The notes beneath the pieces were generated by a model. The model saw nothing but the letters and a program-made list of their open reading frames with translations. It was not told the origin of the DNA and did not search any database. Below are positions 58,796-64,000 of a stretch of DNA of 64,000 nucleotides, piece by piece; within the stretch, counting starts at the first letter, position 1; every line of letters starts with the position of its first letter. The DNA comes from Kordiimonas marina (lineage in GTDB: Bacteria > Pseudomonadota > Alphaproteobacteria > Sphingomonadales > Kordiimonadaceae): NCBI RefSeq assembly GCF_023006325.1, contig NZ_JAINDF010000005.1, positions 62,001 through 126,000 of the forward strand, read 5' to 3'. The position numbers and the translations under genes were made by a program.

Positions 58796-61576
58796 ATGGA
58801 AGACCTGATCGTTAATGCGGAAGCCGAAGCCGCCCGGCTCGATGCCATCCCCGCCGCCATCGTTGGCGTGCGCGGGGCTACGGTGCTGTCGGCCGATGGC
58901 GAATTCGAGCTTTTAAGCCTCGACGCGGCCGCCGAACGGCTGAGCCGAGTGCCACACCTGCTGGTCAACCGGGTGTTGGCCGCGCGCCGGCTTTCCCTGC
59001 CGCCGGGGCTGATGGCCTATGACCTGTTGGAGCTGTATGCCTTCGTCCGCCCGGCGCGTTACTGTTTGCCGACGATCACGGGGCTCATCCATGCGCTGCA
59101 GCTGACGACGGCCCCCCTCGGCACGGATGAGGATAAATGCCTCGCGCTGCAGGCCGCCGCCGCGCGGCTGATGGCCGATATGGAAGCCCAGACCTACCGC
59201 TACCGGGCGGGGGGCGGCCAGGTCGCGGTGATGATGGCGCGCGCCGGGTGGCCCTGGGGGCCGCTGGTCCTGAAGGCGCTTGAGGCCTTTGCCGACCATA
59301 GCCGGGAGGACGGCCTGCGGGTCTGGCAGAACCTGACCGACTGGGAAGAGCCGGGACCGCCGCCACCCGCGGGTGATGACCCGGTAAGCCCGGAAGACAG
59401 CCAAAATCGCCTGAGCCAACTTTTGGGCGAAGACGCCGAGGTGCGGGAAGGCCAGCGCCGTTATGCTGCGGCCGCGACCCACGCCTTCCGCCCGCGTGAG
59501 TTTGAGGACGGGCCCAACCTCCAGCTTCTCGAAGCCGGGACGGGCACGGGCAAGACGCTCGGCTATATCGCGCCCGCCAGCCTGTGGGCGGAGGCGAATG
59601 ACGCGCCGGTATGGCTCGCTACCTTCACCAAGAACCTGCAGCGCCAGCTCGACCAGGAACTCAGCCGTCTGTACCCGGACCCGGCGGTCAAGGCCAAGCG
59701 CGCGGTGATCCGCAAGGGGCGGGAGAATTACGCCTGCCTCCTCAATATTGAGGAAACCCTGCGCGCAGTAATGATGCGCGCCGAAACCCAGGGCCGCGGC
59801 TGGGACAGGGACAAGGTGCTGGTCGGCCTCGTGCTCCGCTGGGCGCGCTATAGCCGGGACGGTGATATGATCGGCGGCGATTTCCCCAGCTGGCTGGGCG
59901 GTCACTTCGGCGCCGCCCGCATCGCGGGGCTCACCGACCGCCGCGGCGAATGCCTCTATTCCGCCTGCGCCCATTTCCGCAAATGCTTCATCGAGAAGGT
60001 GGCGCGCAAAGCCAAACACGCAGACCTGGTGGTCGCGAACCATGCGCTCGTTGTGGCGCAAGCCGCGACCCGCGGGGACGACCCGGACCTGCCTAAACGC
60101 CTTGTCTTCGATGAGGGACACCATCTGTTCGATGCTGCCGACAGCGCTTTCGCAGTGCATCTGACCGGGCTTGAAGGCGCGGAACTCCGGCGTTGGCTGA
60201 GGGGTAAGGAACAGGGCGGCAGCACCCGCGCCCGTGGCCTCAAGAACCGGCTGGATGAGCTGATTACCGACGATATGGACGCCCAGAAGCTCTTGGATGA
60301 GGTACTGGAGGCCGCGCGCATCCTGCCCGCCGACAATTGGATGGGCCGGGTGACGGGGGCGGCGGCCATGACCCGGTTTGAAACCTTCCTGATGCTGTGC
60401 CGCGCGCAGGTGATGGCGCGCGCCGACGCCCACGGCCCGCATTCGGTTGAGGCGACGGTGAATGATCCGGTGGAAGGGCTGACCGATGCGGCGCACGCGC
60501 TCGGCACCGCGCTTCTGGGTCTCGCACGGCCCCTGTCTGCGCTCAGCAATCTGCTCCTGCACCGGCTTGAGGAGGATTCGGATGTGCTGGACAGTGGCGC
60601 GCGCGGGCGGCTTGAAAGTTCGGCGCGCTCCCTGAAGCTCCGGGCCGATATGGTCATGGCCTGGGCGCAGATGGCCGAGGGCTTCGGCGCGCCGGTCCCG
60701 GAAGAATTCGTCGAATGGCTGGAGGTGGACCGCGTCGACGGGCGCGAACGCGACGTCGGCCTCGCCCGCCATTTCATCGACCCGACCAAACCCTTCGCAG
60801 ACCTGGTGCTTCAGAAGGCCCACGGGGTGGTCATCACCTCGGCGACGCTTCGGGACAAGGCTGCCGAGGAAGGGGATTGGTCAACCGCCGACATGCGCAC
60901 CGGTGCCCAGCATCTGACGCTGCCGCCCAAACGGCTGAGCCTGCCCTCACCATTTGATTATCCGAAGCAGACGCGGGTGCTGATCGTCGGTGACGTCAAC
61001 AAGATGGACCCGGGGCAGGTCGCGGCCGCCTACCGCGCGCTTTTCATGGCGTCGGGCGGGGGTGCGCTCGGCCTGTTCACTGCCATCAGCCGGTTGCGCG
61101 CGGCCTATGAGCGGCTGGCGGCCCCCCTCGATGACGCGGGCCTCACGCTCTATGCCCAGCATGTGGACCCGGTGGATACCGCCACGCTTGTGGATATCTT
61201 CCGCGATGAGAAGAACGCCTGCCTCCTGGGCACAGACGCCGTGCGCGACGGTGTCGATGTGCCGGGGGAAAGTCTTAGACTCATCGTGTTCGACCGGGTG
61301 CCGTGGCCCAGGCCGACGCTGCTGCACCGCGCCCGGCGTGCAGCCTTTGGCGGCCGTCAGTATGATGAGATGCTGACTCGGCTCAAACTCGCGCAGGCCT
61401 ACGGCCGCCTGATCCGCCGCGCAGGCGACAAGGGGGTGTTCGTCATGCTCGACGGTCAGACCCCGACCCGGCTTCTCGATGCCCTGCCGGAAGGCGTGGA
61501 AGTGGTGCGCTGCGGGCTTGCTGACGCAGTTGCCACGGTGAAAGAGTTTTTCGCCGACCAAGGCACGCCAGTTTAA
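58796..61576 (+). CDS. DinG/XPD-type ATP-dependent DNA helicase
   Basis: A superfamily 2 helicase of about 926 residues. After ~240 N-terminal residues of unknown fold comes QLLEAGTGTGKTLGYIAPASLW (Walker A), then the iron-sulphur Cys set (GRENYACLL; GECLYSACAHFRKC), RLVFDEGHHLFD (DEGH in place of DEAH) and C-terminal motifs GTDAVRDGVDVPGESLRLIVFDRVPWPRP and LAQAYGRLIRRAGDKGVFVMLDGQ. Such helicases act in repair or R-loop removal. ATGs at 58685 and 58754 are possible earlier starts; 58796 leaves promoter room opposite lysS. Confidence 0.9.
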   Translation: MEDLIVNAEAEAARLDAIPAAIVGVRGATVLSADGEFELLSLDAAAERLSRVPHLLVNRVLAARRLSLPPGLMAYDLLELYAFVRPARYCLPTITGLIHALQLTTAPLGTDEDKCLALQAAAARLMADMEAQTYRYRAGGGQVAVMMARAGWPWGPLVLKALEAFADHSREDGLRVWQNLTDWEEPGPPPPAGDDPVSPEDSQNRLSQLLGEDAEVREGQRRYAAAATHAFRPREFEDGPNLQLLEAGTGTGKTLGYIAPASLWAEANDAPVWLATFTKNLQRQLDQELSRLYPDPAVKAKRAVIRKGRENYACLLNIEETLRAVMMRAETQGRGWDRDKVLVGLVLRWARYSRDGDMIGGDFPSWLGGHFGAARIAGLTDRRGECLYSACAHFRKCFIEKVARKAKHADLVVANHALVVAQAATRGDDPDLPKRLVFDEGHHLFDAADSAFAVHLTGLEGAELRRWLRGKEQGGSTRARGLKNRLDELITDDMDAQKLLDEVLEAARILPADNWMGRVTGAAAMTRFETFLMLCRAQVMARADAHGPHSVEATVNDPVEGLTDAAHALGTALLGLARPLSALSNLLLHRLEEDSDVLDSGARGRLESSARSLKLRADMVMAWAQMAEGFGAPVPEEFVEWLEVDRVDGRERDVGLARHFIDPTKPFADLVLQKAHGVVITSATLRDKAAEEGDWSTADMRTGAQHLTLPPKRLSLPSPFDYPKQTRVLIVGDVNKMDPGQVAAAYRALFMASGGGALGLFTAISRLRAAYERLAAPLDDAGLTLYAQHVDPVDTATLVDIFRDEKNACLLGTDAVRDGVDVPGESLRLIVFDRVPWPRPTLLHRARRAAFGGRQYDEMLTRLKLAQAYGRLIRRAGDKGVFVMLDGQTPTRLLDALPEGVEVVRCGLADAVATVKEFFADQGTPV

Positions 61577-61648
61577 TCCGAAAGCGCTTGAGCAAACCCC
61601 AGCCGCGCCATAGGCTAGCGGTTAAACAACACATGAGGAAAAAGACCT

Positions 61649-62071
61649 ATGTCCACGATCAGCCCGGAAACCGCGCTCGTTTACACGCTTGTCACCATGT
61701 CGGCGTCCGACGACACCATGACCGACAGCGAACTGACCCGGATGACCGGCATCCTCGGGTACCTGCCGGCGTTCCGGAATTACAATATCGAGCGCCTGCG
61801 CGCCGATACCGACAGCTGCATCGAAATCCTGCAAAGCGAGGAAGGGCTTGATGCCGTCATGGGCCTCATCGAAGAAGCCGTGCCGGAAAGCCACCGCGAC
61901 CTGGTTTATGCGCTGGCGTGCGAAGTGGCAGCCTCCGATGGCAACCTGAGCCAGGAAGAATTGCGGCTTCTGGAAATGATTCGCTATTCGCTCAATGTCG
62001 ACCGGCTGACTGCGGCGGCGATCGAACGGGCGACGGCGGCGCGGCAGAAAACTTTCGAGGGCATGGCCTGA
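61649..62071 (+). CDS. TerB-like protein
   Basis: A 140-residue all-helical protein resembling TerB: ALVYTLVTMSASDDTMTDSELTRM and later ALACEVAASDGNLSQEELRLLEMIRYSLNVD, two copies of the acidic D-x-x-(M/L)-(T/S)-x-x-E metal-site pattern. TerB proteins are linked with tellurite resistance and stress responses, but here no other ter gene is visible. GAGGAAAAAG precedes the ATG. It is 72 bp after the helicase gene and may be co-transcribed. Confidence 0.82.
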   Translation: MSTISPETALVYTLVTMSASDDTMTDSELTRMTGILGYLPAFRNYNIERLRADTDSCIEILQSEEGLDAVMGLIEEAVPESHRDLVYALACEVAASDGNLSQEELRLLEMIRYSLNVDRLTAAAIERATAARQKTFEGMA

Positions 62072-62080
62072 CCGAATGGC

Positions 62081-62860
62081 CTAATAGGCGACATCTTCGG
62101 GTGTCAGTGCCCTGAGGGTGCGCCAATCCCGGATACCATGGAAGGCGGTGGCTTTTGCGACCGCCTTTTTTATCGCCTTCTTGTCTCCTGAGCGGAGAGC
62201 GGTAGCGAGCGCGGCGGCGCGGCTGTCCAGAATGGCGTTCAGCGGACCGTCAGCGGGCGGCAACGTCAGATACCGGCCGTAGGTTTCAAGCGCGGTGGCG
62301 CGGTCCTGTTTACTGCCGCGGGCGAGGAATTTGATATATTCCAGCATCAGGGGCTTCTTCGGCGCACCAAGCGCAAAAGAGGCCTCGAACTCTTCATGGG
62401 CCCGCCGTCTGCTGCCGCCAAGCGCCAGCCGCGCAAACAGCCCGGCCCGGGAAACATGGGCGTTCCACACGGCCAGGGCCGCATGGGGGAGCGGATCGTT
62501 GGGGCGTTCCTCGATCAGCTTTTCAAACAGCTTTTTGGCAAGGCGGGCGAGCTCGGGCTTGTGGGTGCGCTTGCTTTCGAAGCTGAGCCCGATGCCATAG
62601 CTGAGGCTGGCCTCCAGATGATCGGGCTTTATCTTCAGGGCCGCGCGGCAATCGTCGATCGCGAGATGGAGGCTGCGGACAGCGGGGTCGCCGGTTTCCA
62701 TGAACCCGCCGAGCGTCAGCCCGGCTTCACAGGCCTTGGTATAGCCGTCAGCGGTGCGGGCCAAGCGGCCGGAGGTGATTTCGGCGGCATAATAGCTGCT
62801 GAGGCCCGCGGCACGCGCAGGCAGGCTTAAGGCAATCAACATCAAAAGGATCAGGCGCAT
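62081..62860 (-). CDS. TPR-like periplasmic protein, unknown function
   Basis: A signal peptide (MRLILLMLIALSLPARAAG) is followed by a helical repeat-type domain: AIDDCRAALKIKPDHLEASLSYGIGL, ARLAKKLFEKLIEERPNDPLPHAALAVWNAHVSR and AHEEFEASFALGAPKKPLMLEYIKFLARG look like tetratricopeptide units. The C-terminus is Lys/Ala-rich. 259 residues. It has no partner gene that gives a role. It is on the same strand as apaG, whose stop is 55 bp upstream, and its 3' end is 9 bp from the converging TerB gene. Confidence 0.72.
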   Translation of the reverse strand: MRLILLMLIALSLPARAAGLSSYYAAEITSGRLARTADGYTKACEAGLTLGGFMETGDPAVRSLHLAIDDCRAALKIKPDHLEASLSYGIGLSFESKRTHKPELARLAKKLFEKLIEERPNDPLPHAALAVWNAHVSRAGLFARLALGGSRRRAHEEFEASFALGAPKKPLMLEYIKFLARGSKQDRATALETYGRYLTLPPADGPLNAILDSRAAALATALRSGDKKAIKKAVAKATAFHGIRDWRTLRALTPEDVAY

Positions 62861-62915
62861 GGGCACAAGCTTAGCGCATTTTCCTGAACAAGGCTTAAAC
62901 GGAGGGGGCTGACCA

Positions 62916-63344
62916 TCAATTGATGTTCATGGTCATGTGCGGGCTGTCGAGCGAAAAAGCCGGAACTTCCACCTCGAAATGGCTGCCGTCCTCGCGCACC
63001 ATGTCATAGCTGCCGCGCATGAAGCCTGTCGGCGTGTTCAGCGGCGTTCCGCTTGTGTAGACGAAGCTTTCGCCGGGCTGCAGCACCGGTTTTTCGCCAA
63101 TGACGCCGGGGCCGCGGACTTCCTTCACGTGGCCGTGGCCGTCGGTGATGACCCAGTGACGGTTCAGAAGCTGAGCCGTCTTATCGCCGTCGTTGGTGAT
63201 GCGGATCCGGTAAGCCCACAGATACTGCCCGGCGTCGGGGCGCGACTGTTCGTTGAGATAGAAGGACTGGACCTCAACATGGATGCCTTCCGTGACTGCG
63301 TCAAAGGTCAGCACACCATCGATAAGGTCGTCGTCATCCGTCAT
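62916..63344 (-). CDS. apaG: ApaG family protein
   Basis: A fibronectin-III-like beta-sandwich of 142 residues: IHVEVQSFYLNEQSRPDAGQYLWAYRIRITNDGDKTAQLLNRHWVITDGHG, VRGPGVIGEKPVLQPGESFVYTSGTPLNTPTGFMRGSYDMV with the ApaG signature. It is named for magnesium/cobalt phenotypes in enterobacteria, with no settled biochemical role. It sits next to metZ, 43 bp after its stop, as in many alphaproteobacteria. Confidence 0.92.
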   Translation of the reverse strand: MTDDDDLIDGVLTFDAVTEGIHVEVQSFYLNEQSRPDAGQYLWAYRIRITNDGDKTAQLLNRHWVITDGHGHVKEVRGPGVIGEKPVLQPGESFVYTSGTPLNTPTGFMRGSYDMVREDGSHFEVEVPAFSLDSPHMTMNIN

Positions 63345-63387
63345 AAAATTCCTGTCCGGGTTATGGCTGCGCCCAAAAAGGGACGCC

Positions 63388-64000
63388 TTATTTGACGCCC
63401 GCTTTATCGAGCGCCTGCATCACATCCTTGACCAGATCGTCGCCATCTTCAAGCCCAACCGAGAAACGGATCAGGCCCGGGGTAACCCCAACCTCAAGCC
63501 GTGCGTCTTCCGAAAGCGCCTTGTGGGTGGTGCTCCAGGGGTGGGTGGCGATCGAGCGGCTGTCCCCCAGGTTGTTGGAAATATCGACAATCTCCAGCGC
63601 ATTCATGAACTTGAACGCCTGGTCGCGGCCGCCCGGCAGCTCGAAAATCACCATGGTGCCGCCACGCTTCATCTGCTTTTTGGCAAGCGCGGCCTGCTTG
63701 AAGCCCGGCAGGCTGGGGTGACGCACATCATCAAGCCGCGGGGCGATGGCGGCGGCCAGCTTGTCGGCATTGTCGCACATGGCGTTCACACGGATGCCCA
63801 GCGTCTCCAGGCCCTTCAGCATCACCCAGGCGTTGAACGGCGACATGGCACAGCCGGTGTGGCGGTAGAAGGGATAGAGATGCTGTTCGTCGAACTCCTT
63901 GTCGCACAGCACGATGCCGCCGAGGCAGCGGCCCTGGCCATCGATATGCTTGGTGGTCGAATAGCAGACGATATCGGCACCCAGCTTCATCGGCTGCTGG
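63388..64000 (-). CDS. metZ: O-succinylhomoserine sulfhydrylase, partial (N-terminus outside window)
   Basis: The C-terminal ~204 codons of a Cys/Met-metabolism PLP enzyme. The cofactor lysine is in VCYSTTKHIDGQGRCLGGIVL; FYRHTGCAMSPFNAWVMLKGLETLGIRV and the C-terminal SLGDSRSIATHP equivalent (NLGDSRSIATHPWSTTHKAL), with GLIRFSVGLEDGDDLVKDVMQAL, fit MetZ, which makes homocysteine directly from sulphide. Proximity to apaG supports MetZ over MetB/MetC. The frame continues past 64000. Confidence 0.9.
   Translation of the reverse strand, partial: QQPMKLGADIVCYSTTKHIDGQGRCLGGIVLCDKEFDEQHLYPFYRHTGCAMSPFNAWVMLKGLETLGIRVNAMCDNADKLAAAIAPRLDDVRHPSLPGFKQAALAKKQMKRGGTMVIFELPGGRDQAFKFMNALEIVDISNNLGDSRSIATHPWSTTHKALSEDARLEVGVTPGLIRFSVGLEDGDDLVKDVMQALDKAGVK

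Noticed and set aside
58913-60823. Leftward open frame of about 630 codons opposite the helicase
   Set aside because: Antisense shadow of a gene with clear helicase motifs.
1-64000. CRISPR arrays, insertion sequences, prophage genes, tRNA or rRNA genes
   Set aside because: No regular repeat-spacer array, transposase motif, integrase, or recognisable tRNA/rRNA sequence was seen by eye; a tRNAscan or covariance search would be needed to exclude small RNA genes.

Overview
The window looks like chromosomal DNA of a GC-rich alphaproteobacterium. The evidence is class I lysyl-tRNA synthetase, a DUF3576 lipoprotein, HemJ, the hemE-side replication origin, the run rho / mnmE-mnmG-rsmG-parA-parB, two perfect CtrA-type boxes (TTAA-N7-TTAA), and GANTC sites in the origin. 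The closest-looking group is Kordiimonadales/Rhodospirillales-like, but the order is an impression, not a measurement. No tRNA, rRNA, CRISPR array, transposase or phage gene was found.

The centre of the window is the chromosomal origin. The gap between ppsR and hemE (about 33.0-33.4 kb) holds three perfect DnaA boxes, several near matches, two GANTC methylation sites and an AT-rich stretch. Most genes to the left read leftward (ppsR-maf-aroE-coaE-dnaQ, dnaK, dnaJ, dapB, ftsK) and the core genes to the right read rightward (hemE, hemJ, rho, mnmE, mnmG, rsmG, parA, parB), so they are co-oriented with replication forks leaving 33.2 kb. Four parS sites lie in and around mnmE, mnmG and rsmG (41.0-43.8 kb), next to parAB. 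A CtrA box overlaps the -35 of the likely mnmG-rsmG-parAB promoter.

Layout. 0-6 kb: partial DUF3576 lipoprotein, outer-membrane protein, ThiE-like protein, YggS, YkuD L,D-transpeptidase, ribA, an OmpR-family regulator with 11-bp-spaced repeats in its leader, and a small CtrA-linked protein. 6-15.6 kb: GNAT, xthA, lolA, ftsK, a UbiH-type hydroxylase, DUF2244, a trypsin-like protease, DUF350 and dapB. 15.7-22.4 kb: an accessory module of TonB-dependent receptor, diheme cytochrome (SO2930/HNE_0200-like), right-handed beta-helix protein and a divergent TetR regulator with a perfect palindromic operator, then a cupin. 22.4-28.2 kb: dnaJ, dnaK and three tandem type I signal peptidase genes. 28.2-33 kb: VOC protein, SDR and the dnaQ-coaE-aroE-maf-ppsR operon. 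33-46 kb: oriC to parB, interrupted at 36.5-39.9 kb by five accessory genes. 46-52 kb: gshB, yraN, rsmI, an LpoA-like lipoprotein, hemW, rdgB, rph. 52.2-54.7 kb: an accessory block (cytochrome c, periplasmic binding protein, MarR, VOC) between rph and hrcA. 54.8-64 kb: hrcA, grpE, lysS, a DinG/XPD-type helicase, a TerB-like protein, apaG and partial metZ.

The best candidate for an undescribed system is the receptor/beta-helix/diheme-cytochrome/TetR module at 15.7-21.8 kb: it couples outer-membrane uptake, a beta-helix of the carbohydrate-active type and periplasmic redox chemistry under one apparent operator. The three adjacent, apparently active signal peptidases and the cell-cycle sites around parABS are the next most notable features.
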